NCBI RefSeq assembly: GCF_000876015.1
Contig: NZ_BBQM01000018.1
Location: 248,001 to 312,000 of the forward strand
Reading direction: 5' to 3'
Origin: Cupriavidus basilensis
GTDB lineage: Bacteria > Pseudomonadota > Gammaproteobacteria > Burkholderiales > Burkholderiaceae
DNA length: 64,000 nucleotides
Shown here: positions 48,185 to 55,603 of the stretch, in pieces
How the letters are laid out: each line of letters begins with the position of its first letter
Position numbering within the stretch: position 1 is the first letter of the stretch
Position numbers and translations under genes: made by a program
Notes under the pieces: generated by a model
Seen by the model: only the letters and a program-made list of their open reading frames with translations
Databases searched by the model: none
Told to the model about the DNA's origin: nothing

Positions 48185-48871
48185 TCACTTGTCGCCCGGC
48201 TCCAGCGGCAGGGTCACGCGATGGGGCCGGCCGCTCTCGGCTGGGAACTGCGTGAAGGCGCTGCGGATCAGGTAGGGCATGGCCGCCTGCAGCGACGAGC
48301 CCTCGCCGCGGTGATACGCGCTGACCTGGTAGACCTTCTTGCCGCTGGCCGCCTCCTTGAAGACCACGCGCAGCATGGACAGCGTCACCGGCACGTCGCG
48401 CACGGTCGTGACCGGCGGCCAGTAGCCCGGGCCGCCCCAGCCCCACGGGCGGTAGTACGGTCCCCAGTAGGGACCCCAGTACGGGCCGCCGTACCACGGA
48501 TCGGGATAGGTGGTCTCCTGCACGCGCATCAGGCGCTGGTTGCTGTCGTACTCCATGCTGACCAGGTAGCGCGCCCGCGGCCGCGCCACCTGCTCGAAGC
48601 CGACGCCGGACAGCGTCTGCGCCAGCCACTGCTCGTAGGTCTGCTCCTCGAGCTGGGCGTCCTGGCCCGGCGCGCGGTCGAAGGCGTAGGTGCGCGGCGG
48701 GTCGTTCTGCCAGTTGCCCTGGCGGAAGGCGGTCACTTCCGTGGTGACGGTGCTGGCGCAGCCCGACAGCAGCGCCGCGCCCAGCAGCGCCGCGCCGGCC
48801 ATCGCCCTGGCGCGCCGCGCGCCCCCACCCGCCAGCCGCGCCCATGCGCCGGCCACTCCTTGTCTTGTCAT
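48185..48871 (-). CDS. DUF4136 lipoprotein
   Basis: A 228-residue lipoprotein. The hydrophobic N-terminus ends in the lipobox LLSGCAS (Cys near 38), and the mature part is a DUF4136 domain (FDRAPGQDAQLEEQTYEQWLAQTLSGVGF). A central aromatic Gly/Pro/Tyr/Trp-rich stretch (about 124-150: YGGPYWGPYWGPYYRPWGWGG) is distinctive. It is likely anchored to the outer membrane facing the periplasm. Function is unknown. It is divergent from pepN. Confidence 0.82.
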   Translation of the reverse strand: MTRQGVAGAWARLAGGGARRARAMAGAALLGAALLSGCASTVTTEVTAFRQGNWQNDPPRTYAFDRAPGQDAQLEEQTYEQWLAQTLSGVGFEQVARPRARYLVSMEYDSNQRLMRVQETTYPDPWYGGPYWGPYWGPYYRPWGWGGPGYWPPVTTVRDVPVTLSMLRVVFKEAASGKKVYQVSAYHRGEGSSLQAAMPYLIRSAFTQFPAESGRPHRVTLPLEPGDK

Positions 48872-49056
48872 GATGCCCCTCGCAAGATTGTTCTTCCGTA
48901 CTTGGCATGTCCGGCCGGGGCGCGCTTGGCTACAATGGGTTCTTCAGCGCCATGCCGGCGCGGCCGCTGGGCCTTTCGCCCGCCGCGCCGGTTTCCCCGC
49001 ATGGCGCCCATGCCGCCCATGCCGCTCATGTGGCCTTCAGAGGACAGGATTCTTTC

Positions 49057-51756
49057 ATGCTGCGCACCGACACGCCCGTTACCGTCCACCGCAAAGACTA
49101 TACTCCGCCGGCCTTCGCTTTTGAGCACGTCGACCTCGTGCTCGAACTCGACCCGGCGCGCACGGTGGTGACCAACACGCTCCGCTTCCGGCGCCAGGCG
49201 CCCGGCCCGCTGGTGCTGGCCGGCGAAGAACTCGAGCTGGTCAGCGTCAGCCTCGACGGCCGCCCGCTCGGCGATGCCCGCCAGGAGGCCGGCACCCTCA
49301 CCTTGCCCGAGCTGCCCGCGCACGGCACGCTGGAGATCGTCACCGCCTGCCAGCCAGCCGCCAACACCTCGCTGTCCGGCCTCTACGTCTCCAACGGCAA
49401 TTTCTTCACCCAGTGCGAGGCCGAGGGCTTTCGCAAGATCACCTACTACCTGGACCGCCCGGACGTGATGTCCGTCTTCCGCGTGACGCTGCGCGCCGAG
49501 CGCGCGGCCTACCCGGTGCTGCTGTCCAACGGCAACCTGGTCGGCGAGCGCGAGCTGCCCGGCGGGCGGCACGAAGCGGTGTGGGAAGACCCGTTCAAGA
49601 AGCCGTCCTACCTGTTCGCGCTGGTGGCCGGCAAGCTAGAGCGCATCGAGGAACGCATCACCGCGGCCTCCGGCAAGGAAAAGCTGCTGCAGGTCTGGGT
49701 GGAGCCGCAGGACCTGCCCAAGACGCGCCACGCGATGGACTCGCTGATCCATTCGATCCGCTGGGACGAGCGGCGCTTCGGCCTGGAGCTCGACCTCGAC
49801 CGCTTCATGATCGTCGCCGTGGGCGACTTCAACATGGGCGCGATGGAGAACAAGGGCCTCAACATCTTCAACACCAAGTACGTGCTGGCCAACGCGCAGA
49901 CCGCCACCGACGCCGACTTCGGCAACATCGAATCGGTGGTCGGCCACGAGTACTTCCACAACTGGACCGGCAACCGCGTGACCTGCCGCGACTGGTTCCA
50001 ACTCTCGCTCAAGGAAGGCCTGACCGTGTTCCGCGACCAGGAATTCTCGGCCGACATGATGGGCTCCGAGTCGGGCCGCGCGGTCAAGCGCATCGAGGAC
50101 GTGCGCGTGCTGCGCCAGGTGCAGTTCCCCGAGGACGCCGGCCCGATGGCGCACCCGGTGCGCCCGGACAGCTACGAGGAGATCAACAACTTCTACACCG
50201 TCACGGTCTACGAGAAAGGCGCCGAGGTGGTGCGCATGTACCAGACCCTGCTGGGCCGCGCCGGCTTCCGCAAGGGCATGGACCTGTACTTCCAGCGCCA
50301 TGACGGCCAGGCCGTGACCTGCGACGACTTCCGCGCCGCGATGGCCGACGCCAACGGGCGCGACCTGGGCCAGTTCGGCCGCTGGTACAGCCAGGCCGGC
50401 ACGCCGGTGGTGAGCGTGCGCACCGCCTGGAACGGCGATGAAGGCAGCCTCACGCTCACGCTCGCGCAGCACTGCCCCAAGGTCGGCATCGAGACGCGCC
50501 CCGGCACGCCGGACAAGCTGCCGTTCCACATCCCGTTCGCGCTGGGCCTCATCGACGCCGGCGGCCGCGACCTGCCGCTGCAGCTCGAAGGCGAGAGCCG
50601 GCCCGGCGCCACCACGCGCGTGCTCGACTTCACCGAGGCCGAGCAAAGCTTCCGCTTCGTCAACCTGCCGCGCGGCGAGGCGCCGCCGCTGCCGTCGCTG
50701 CTGCGCGACTTCTCCGCGCCGGTGATCGTCGACGCCGACTACAGCGAAGCCCAGCTCACCTTCCTGCTGGCCCACGACAGCGACCCGTTCAACCGCTGGG
50801 AAGCCGGCCAGCGCCTGGCCACGCGCGCCCTGCTGCAACTGGTGTCGGACGCGCAGGCCGCACGCGAGCTCAGGCTCGACCCGGCGCTGGTGGCGGCGCT
50901 GCGCACCGTGCTCAACGACGGGCAGCTCAGCCCCGCCTTCCGCGAGCAGGCGCTCACGCTGCCGGCCGAAGGCTACCTGGCCGAGCGCATGGGCGTGGCC
51001 GACCCGGCCGCCATCCACCGCGCGCGCCAGTTCATGCGCGAAGCGCTGGCGCGCCAGCTCCAGGCCGACTGGCTGGCCGCCTACCACGCCAACGCCACGC
51101 CCGGCGAGTACAGCCCCGACGCCGTCTCCGCCGGCAAGCGCGCGCTGCGCAACCTGGCGCTGGGCTACCTCGCCGACAGCGGCGACGCCGCCATGCAGGC
51201 GCTGGCCGAGGCGCAGTACCACGCGGCCGACAACATGACCGACCGCTTCGCCGCGCTGGCCGCGCTGGTCAACAGCTTCGCCCCGGGGCGCGAAGCCGCG
51301 CTGGCCGATTTCTACCAGCGCTTCGAGCACGACGCGCTGGTGATCGACAAATGGTTCTCGCTGCAAGGCATGCAGCGCGGCACGGTGGAGCCGCGCGACA
51401 CCGGCCACGCCGGCAAGCACACCATCGACACCGTGCGCGCGCTGATGACGCACCCGGCCTTCAACCTGCGCAACCCCAACCGCGCGCGCTCGCTGATCTT
51501 CAGCTTCTGCGCCGCCAACCCGGCCCAGTTCCACGCCGCGGACGGCTCCGGCTACGCGTTCTGGGCCGAGCAGGTGCTGGCGCTCGACGCCATCAACCCG
51601 CAGGTCGCCTCGCGCCTGGCGCGCGTGATGGACCGCTGGCAGAAATACGCGCTGCCGCTGCGCGAGCGCATGCGCGCCGCGCTGGAACAGGTGGCCGCCG
51701 CCCGCGACCTGTCGCGCGACGTGCGCGAGATCGTGGGCAAGGCGCTGGCGCCGTAA
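49057..51756 (+). CDS. pepN: Aminopeptidase N
   Basis: Cytoplasmic zinc M1 aminopeptidase that finishes peptide degradation. The 899-residue length matches gamma/beta-proteobacterial PepN. The exopeptidase motif GAMEN is at residues 261-265 and the zinc site HEYFHNWTGNR starts at 297, with the third ligand in SLKEGLTVFRD. The C-terminal helical domain occupies residues 550-899. The start at 49057 (MLRTDTPVTVHRKDYTPPAF) follows AGAGGACAGGA; longer upstream readings consist of a 9-bp ATG-CCG-CCC type repeat. A TACAAT box lies at 48931. Confidence 0.96.
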   Translation: MLRTDTPVTVHRKDYTPPAFAFEHVDLVLELDPARTVVTNTLRFRRQAPGPLVLAGEELELVSVSLDGRPLGDARQEAGTLTLPELPAHGTLEIVTACQPAANTSLSGLYVSNGNFFTQCEAEGFRKITYYLDRPDVMSVFRVTLRAERAAYPVLLSNGNLVGERELPGGRHEAVWEDPFKKPSYLFALVAGKLERIEERITAASGKEKLLQVWVEPQDLPKTRHAMDSLIHSIRWDERRFGLELDLDRFMIVAVGDFNMGAMENKGLNIFNTKYVLANAQTATDADFGNIESVVGHEYFHNWTGNRVTCRDWFQLSLKEGLTVFRDQEFSADMMGSESGRAVKRIEDVRVLRQVQFPEDAGPMAHPVRPDSYEEINNFYTVTVYEKGAEVVRMYQTLLGRAGFRKGMDLYFQRHDGQAVTCDDFRAAMADANGRDLGQFGRWYSQAGTPVVSVRTAWNGDEGSLTLTLAQHCPKVGIETRPGTPDKLPFHIPFALGLIDAGGRDLPLQLEGESRPGATTRVLDFTEAEQSFRFVNLPRGEAPPLPSLLRDFSAPVIVDADYSEAQLTFLLAHDSDPFNRWEAGQRLATRALLQLVSDAQAARELRLDPALVAALRTVLNDGQLSPAFREQALTLPAEGYLAERMGVADPAAIHRARQFMREALARQLQADWLAAYHANATPGEYSPDAVSAGKRALRNLALGYLADSGDAAMQALAEAQYHAADNMTDRFAALAALVNSFAPGREAALADFYQRFEHDALVIDKWFSLQGMQRGTVEPRDTGHAGKHTIDTVRALMTHPAFNLRNPNRARSLIFSFCAANPAQFHAADGSGYAFWAEQVLALDAINPQVASRLARVMDRWQKYALPLRERMRAALEQVAAARDLSRDVREIVGKALAP

Positions 51757-51891
51757 ATGTCGTAGGCAAGCGCCGCAAGCGCCGCCCCGGCGGGCCGTCC
51801 GCGCGCGGGCGGCCCGCGCCGATCCCCCCGCGCGGGCGGCCTGCGCGCCATGCGCCCCATGTAGAATTGCGCCCATTCAAGGAGAAATCGC

Positions 51892-52908
51892 ATGAGTCGC
51901 ATCAGCCTCACCCGCTACCTGGTCGAGGAGCAGCGCAAACACAACACGATCCAGCCCGAGTTGCGGCTGCTGATCGAGGTCGTGGCGCGCGCCTGCAAGG
52001 CCATTTCCAACTCCGTCAGCAAGGGCGCCCTGGCCGGCATCCTCGGCTCGGCCGGCACCGGCAACGTGCAGGGCGAGACCCAGCAGAAGCTGGACGTGAT
52101 CGCCAACGAAGTCCTGCTCGACGCCAACGAATGGGGCGGCCACCTCGCCGCGATGGCCTCGGAGGAGATGGACAGCTTCTACGAGATCCCCAACCGCTAT
52201 CCCAAGGGCGAATACCTGCTGATGTTCGACCCGCTCGACGGCTCGTCCAACATCGACGTCAACGTCTCGATCGGCACCATCTTCTCCGTGCTGCACATGC
52301 CCAAGCCGGGCCAGACCGTGACCGACGCCGACTTCCTGCAGCCCGGCACCCACCAGGTCGCCGCCGGCTACGCCGTGTACGGCCCGCAGACCACGCTGGT
52401 GCTGACCGTCGGCAACGGCGTGCACATGTTCACGCTGGACCGCGAAGCGGGCAGCTTCGTGCTCACCCAGTCGGACGTGACGATTCCCGAGGACACCAGG
52501 GAATTCGCCATCAACATGTCCAACATGCGCCACTGGGCCCCGCCCGTGCGCCGCTACATCGACGAATGCCTGGCCGGCGACGAAGGCCCGCGCGGCAAGA
52601 ACTTCAACATGCGCTGGATCGCCTCGATGGTGGCCGACGTGCACCGCATCCTCACGCGCGGCGGCATCTTCATGTACCCGTGGGACAAGCGCGAGCCGGA
52701 AAAACCCGGCAAGCTGCGCCTGATGTACGAAGCCAACCCGATGGCCATGCTGGTCGAGCAGGCCGGCGGCGCCGCCACCAACGGCCAGCAGCGCATCCTG
52801 GAGATCCAGCCGGAAAAGCTGCACCAGCGCGTGTCGGTGATCCTCGGCTCGAAGAACGAGGTGGAGCGCGTCACGCGCTACCACCAGGAAGAGCAGGCCG
52901 CCGGCTGA
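51892..52908 (+). CDS. fbp: Fructose-1,6-bisphosphatase class 1
   Basis: Gluconeogenic enzyme producing fructose 6-phosphate. The 338-residue protein has the metal and substrate motifs of class 1 FBPases: [31 protein letters not shown], and [14 protein letters not shown] near the C-terminal half. The start has AAGGAG (AAGGAGAAATCGC ATG) upstream. A TAGAAT -10-like box precedes it at about 51861. It stands alone, bounded by a strong terminator. Confidence 0.97.
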   Translation: MSRISLTRYLVEEQRKHNTIQPELRLLIEVVARACKAISNSVSKGALAGILGSAGTGNVQGETQQKLDVIANEVLLDANEWGGHLAAMASEEMDSFYEIPNRYPKGEYLLMFDPLDGSSNIDVNVSIGTIFSVLHMPKPGQTVTDADFLQPGTHQVAAGYAVYGPQTTLVLTVGNGVHMFTLDREAGSFVLTQSDVTIPEDTREFAINMSNMRHWAPPVRRYIDECLAGDEGPRGKNFNMRWIASMVADVHRILTRGGIFMYPWDKREPEKPGKLRLMYEANPMAMLVEQAGGAATNGQQRILEIQPEKLHQRVSVILGSKNEVERVTRYHQEEQAAG

Positions 52909-52926
52909 CAGTCGCGGCTGGCCACG

Positions 52927-52957
52927 AAAAAGGGACGTCCGCGGACGTCCCTTTTTT
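52927..52957 (+). terminator. Rho-independent terminator of fbp
   Basis: AAAAAGGGACGTCC and GGACGTCCCTTTTTT form a near-perfect palindrome with a T6 tail, 19 bases past the fbp stop. Confidence 0.93.
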
Positions 52958-53038
52958 CCGCCGCCGGCCGTGCCGCAACGTGCTCGCGAAGGCGCGAATT
53001 TTTTGCGGCAGGGACTTCCCATCCCCAGAAAACGTTGC

Positions 53039-53044
53039 TATTAT
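53039..53044 (+). promoter_or_regulatory. -10 box of the tRNA-Thr promoter
   Basis: TATTAT 38 bases before the tRNA 5' end, with TTCCCA 17 bases upstream as a weak -35. Confidence 0.45.
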
Positions 53045-53082
53045 TGCGGGCTTCATCCAGTAGTTGTTTCACGGATGGTGAG

Positions 53083-53158
53083 GCCGAAGTAGCTCAGTCG
53101 GTAGAGCAGCTCATTCGTAATGAGAAGGTCGGGGGTTCGATTCCTCTCTTCGGCACCA
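53083..53158 (+). tRNA. tRNA-Thr (anticodon CGT)
   Basis: A complete 76-base cloverleaf: acceptor arms GCCGAAG / CTTCGGC, D-loop AGCTCAGTCGGTAGAGC, anticodon stem CTCAT / ATGAG with loop TTCGTAA giving anticodon CGT, T-loop GGTTCGATTCC, and an encoded CCA end. It stands alone in front of the accessory locus that begins on the opposite strand 130 bases on, and so marks a possible integration site. Confidence 0.97.
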
Positions 53159-53191
53159 CAAGAATTCTTGCCGCCACCCGGCGGCATGCGG

Positions 53192-53227
53192 AAAACCCGG
53201 ACAGCCCACGGCTCTCCGGGTTTTTTG
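53192..53227. terminator. Terminator after tRNA-Thr
   Basis: AAAACCCGG (53192-53200) and CCGGGTTTT (53216-53224) with a T6 run on the plus strand and matching A run, so it can also act on the FecR transcript arriving from the other side. Confidence 0.8.
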
Positions 53228-53289
53228 TTGCCCGCCGGAAAGACCTCCTGCGCATGGCGCCGCCTCGCCTTCCTCCCCGGCCACGCGCG

Positions 53290-54267
53290 CTACCGCCGCG
53301 AAGAAATGACCACCGTGCCGTCCTGCTTGCGCGACACGGCCACCGGGGCGACCACGGGCAGCATGTCGAGCAGGTGGTCCGGGTCGGCGCTGGAGAAGCC
53401 GCCGGTGATCTGGACCTTGCCGGCGCGCGCGTCGGCCAGCACGATGGGCGCGGCGCGGTAGCGCTGGAGTTCGCTGACGACGTCGGTCAGCGCGGTGCCG
53501 TTGAAGTCGAGGCGCCGGTCCTTCCAGCTCACCAGCGTATCGAACGATTTCGGGTCGAGGCTGGTGAGCACCGAGCCGTCGACCCGCACCGCCTCGCTCG
53601 GCCCCAGTTCGGCCGGCGCGGCGGCGCCGGCCGCGCTGACCTCGACGCGCCCTTCCAGCACCGCCACGCTGACGCCGCCGGCCAGCCTGCGCACGCTGAA
53701 GCGCGTGCCGATGTCGCGGATGTCGATCGCGTCCGCGAACACGTGGAACGGGCGCCACTGGCTGTGCCTGACCGAGAACAGCGCCTCGCCGCGCTCCAGC
53801 GTCCATTCGCGCGAGCGCAGGCGGTTGACGAAGCGGCCGGCGGTGTTGGTGTTCAGCAGCACCGCGCTGCCGTCGTCGAGGTCGATGGTGCGCTGCTGCC
53901 CGATCGCGGACGAGGCTTCCTGCCGGGACAGCACGGGATTGACCGTCCACAGCACCGAGGCCGCGAGGCCGGCGGCCAGCAGGTACGTGGCGGGCGAGCG
54001 GTGCCAGCGCAGCGTGCGCGCCGGCGCGAGCCGCGGCGCGGGGGTGGGCTCGACGTGCCGGGCATAGCGGACCTTGAGGTCGGACAGGTTCCGGTCCAGC
54101 GAGCGGTCGGCCGCTTCGAGCTGGCGCACGTAGGCCTGGCGCTCGCCGCTCTGGCGGGTCCAGTCATCCAGAGCGGCCCTGGCCGATGCGCTCTGCGCCG
54201 TGTCGCCGAACTGGGCGGACACGAGGAGGCTTTCGGCATAGTCCTGCTCGGACGGAGTTAACGGCAT
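53290..54267 (-). CDS. FecR family anti-sigma/signal transducer
   Basis: A 325-residue inner-membrane regulator that holds or activates a FecI-type sigma factor in response to an outer-membrane receptor. The cytoplasmic part (1-90) has the DUF4880-like EQDYAESLLVSAQFGD and WTRQSGERQAYVRQLE. One transmembrane segment lies at about 93-110. The periplasmic FecR domain follows (QQRTIDLDDGSAVLLNTNTAG, LERGEALFSV) and a C-terminal STN-like segment (LDFNGTALTDVVSELQRYR). It starts 45 bases after the sigma gene. Its receptor is presumably the TonB-dependent protein at the far end of this locus. Confidence 0.9.
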   Translation of the reverse strand: MPLTPSEQDYAESLLVSAQFGDTAQSASARAALDDWTRQSGERQAYVRQLEAADRSLDRNLSDLKVRYARHVEPTPAPRLAPARTLRWHRSPATYLLAAGLAASVLWTVNPVLSRQEASSAIGQQRTIDLDDGSAVLLNTNTAGRFVNRLRSREWTLERGEALFSVRHSQWRPFHVFADAIDIRDIGTRFSVRRLAGGVSVAVLEGRVEVSAAGAAAPAELGPSEAVRVDGSVLTSLDPKSFDTLVSWKDRRLDFNGTALTDVVSELQRYRAAPIVLADARAGKVQITGGFSSADPDHLLDMLPVVAPVAVSRKQDGTVVISSRR

Positions 54268-54312
54268 GTCGGCATGTCTGGACGACTGGCGTGAAGGAAA
54301 CGAAGCCGCTCG

Positions 54313-54816
54313 TTATGATTGCGTCGCGCCACGGCAGGCCCGCATCGCCTGGATCAGGTACTTGTGCACGACGGCGGCACTGATGCCCATTTCGGCGGCG
54401 GCTTCGTCATAGGATAGGCCATGAAGTTTACACAGGACGAACGCTTCGCGGCAACGGGGCGGCAGTCCGTCCAGCACTTCGCACAGTTTCCGCAGTGTCT
54501 GCTGACTCACGGCTTCCTGCTCCGGGCCTACTTCGACGTGGCCATACCGGTCGAAGTCGTCGTCGCCCTCCTCGCTGGATGCATGAAACGATTCCCACAA
54601 TACACGTGAACGCCGCCGCACATGATCGATCCGCAACCCCTGCGCGATGCGGAACAGCAGGCCGCGCGGAGACGCCACCTGATGCGTCTGCCCGTAGACC
54701 AGCGCGCGCTCGAACGAGGATTGCGCCACGTCGCGGGCATCGTCCACGTTGAGCTCGCGCGACAGGATGCGCACCAGTTCCTGATAGCCGTTCACCAGTT
54801 CATCGACGAAATTCAT
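54313..54816 (-). CDS. FecI-type ECF sigma factor
   Basis: A 167-residue ECF sigma factor. Region 2 is at about 8-70 (YQELVRILSRELNVDDARDVAQSSFERAL, FRIAQGLRIDHVRRRSR) and region 4 at about 110-160 (LDGLPPRCREAFVLCKLHGLSYDEAAAEMGISAAVVHKYL). The ATG at 54816 has GGAG ten bases upstream and gives the family length; an in-frame GTG 150 bases earlier would add an unconserved Arg-rich stretch. It follows the 34-codon ORF by two bases, so its translation is likely coupled to it. Target is probably the receptor operon. Confidence 0.9.
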   Translation of the reverse strand: MNFVDELVNGYQELVRILSRELNVDDARDVAQSSFERALVYGQTHQVASPRGLLFRIAQGLRIDHVRRRSRVLWESFHASSEEGDDDFDRYGHVEVGPEQEAVSQQTLRKLCEVLDGLPPRCREAFVLCKLHGLSYDEAAAEMGISAAVVHKYLIQAMRACRGATQS

Positions 54817-54818
54817 GG

Positions 54819-54923
54819 TCACGCGGCTCCAGGCGCGCGCGGCGGCATTCCCGCGCGGACGATGTTGTCGGGACCGCCGCGGCAATCCATCGCGCCCGGC
54901 GCCGGGCGGCGACCGGCGCTCAT
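54819..54923 (-). CDS. Small ORF 2 (34 codons) coupled to the sigma gene
   Basis: Begins inside the stop of small ORF 1 (ATGA overlap) and ends two bases before the FecI-type ATG. The 34-residue product is Pro/Gly/Arg rich with a single Cys (AMDCRGGPDN). It may only serve to carry ribosomes to the sigma gene (termination-reinitiation). A role as a peptide product cannot be ruled out. No homologue is recognised. Confidence 0.4.
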   Translation of the reverse strand: MSAGRRPAPGAMDCRGGPDNIVRAGMPPRAPGAA

Positions 54924-54991
54924 CGGGACGGGGATGCAAGCGCGCCAGGCGCGAGCGCGCTGGCACCGGCTGCGGGGGCCGACTTCTTCAT
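54920..54991 (-). CDS. Small ORF 1 (23 codons) behind a sigma-54 promoter
   Basis: The ATG at 54991 has a strong GGGAGAG site eight bases upstream, in a purine-rich leader (AAGAAAAGGGAGAG). The product starts MKKSAPAAGASALAPG, is Ala/Pro/Ser rich and carries no signal sequence or recognised domain. It lies about 60 bases downstream of the predicted sigma-54 start. It could be a leader peptide, a precursor fragment for the TldD/TldE protease encoded upstream, or a non-functional reading frame with a good ribosome site. Confidence 0.45.
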   Translation of the reverse strand: MKKSAPAAGASALAPGALASPSR

Positions 54992-55060
54992 GGTTTTTCT
55001 CTCCCTTTTCTTCGTTCCGGTCCGGCATGCATGGCGGCACCGGGCTCCCGGTTTCTTCAT

Positions 55061-55077
55061 TGCAACTGCCGTGCCAG
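55061..55077 (-). promoter_or_regulatory. Sigma-54 (RpoN) promoter, full consensus
   Basis: Minus strand CTGGCACGGCAGTTGCA fits YTGGCACGrNNNTTGCW at every fixed position, with correct spacing between the -24 GG and -12 GC. Transcription would start near 55050, at a small inverted repeat (55039-55052), and run through the two small ORFs into the FecI-type gene. No activator gene is nearby and no clear upstream activator site is visible. Confidence 0.65.
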
Positions 55078-55603
55078 CGTGCCGCCGCAGCGGCGCCGCG
55101 CGACGCGCATGCGCAATGAAATGCGCGGCGAAGCGGCCTTTCTTGCCCGCGGTTGCGCCCGGCTGCGCAGTCACGGGCACGTCAGGCCAGGTTGCCGCGC
55201 GATCGCGGTTTTCGCGGCGGCGCGCGATGCGCGAGGACGGGCTCGCGCCGGCAGCGCGCCCCGCGTTTTCGCGCGCTTCGGCTGCACCGGCATGCAGCAG
55301 CGCGCGGCCGTTCGGCGGCCATCCACACCAAGGCGGTGCAGCGCGGGAACCATCGTGAAACCGGCCCCGCTCCGGCGGCTGGCAGGCCGCGAAACTCGCC
55401 GCGATGACGTCGAAAAAAAATGCGGAGCGCGCATGCGGAACGTGGCATGACGGCGTGCCTTCGCCCGCGAAGGCGGCGGCATCGGGACAGGCCTGCGTGG
55501 GGACTCGGGACGGTTGCCGCGCGTCGGCGGCGATGTGCGGCGCCTGTGCCCGGCATCGTACGCGCGCCGGACACAGGCATGGGAGCGGCCGGCAGGCCGC
55601 GGC
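55078..55603. other. Non-coding stretch between tldE and the sigma-54 promoter
   Basis: About 525 bases with open frames on both strands, but none with a ribosome site or plausible protein: the longest minus-strand frame (55171-55482) encodes an Arg-rich, low-quality sequence. It holds a run of eight A (about 55410-55417) and the palindrome GCGCATGCGC (about 55106-55115). It may contain activator sites for the sigma-54 promoter or be a decayed gene. Confidence 0.5.

Noticed and set aside
48957-49056. Upstream extension of PepN to 48907
   Set aside because: The added residues come from a 9-bp repeat and are not family-like; the ATG at 49057 has a better ribosome site and matches the family N-terminus.
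54313-54966. 217-residue version of the FecI-type sigma factor starting at GTG 54966
   Set aside because: The extra 50 residues are Arg/Pro-rich and unlike sigma factors; the ATG at 54816 has a ribosome site and gives the usual length.
55171-55482. 103-residue Arg-rich ORF on the minus strand
   Set aside because: No ribosome site, no recognisable fold, composition typical of a chance frame in GC-rich DNA.
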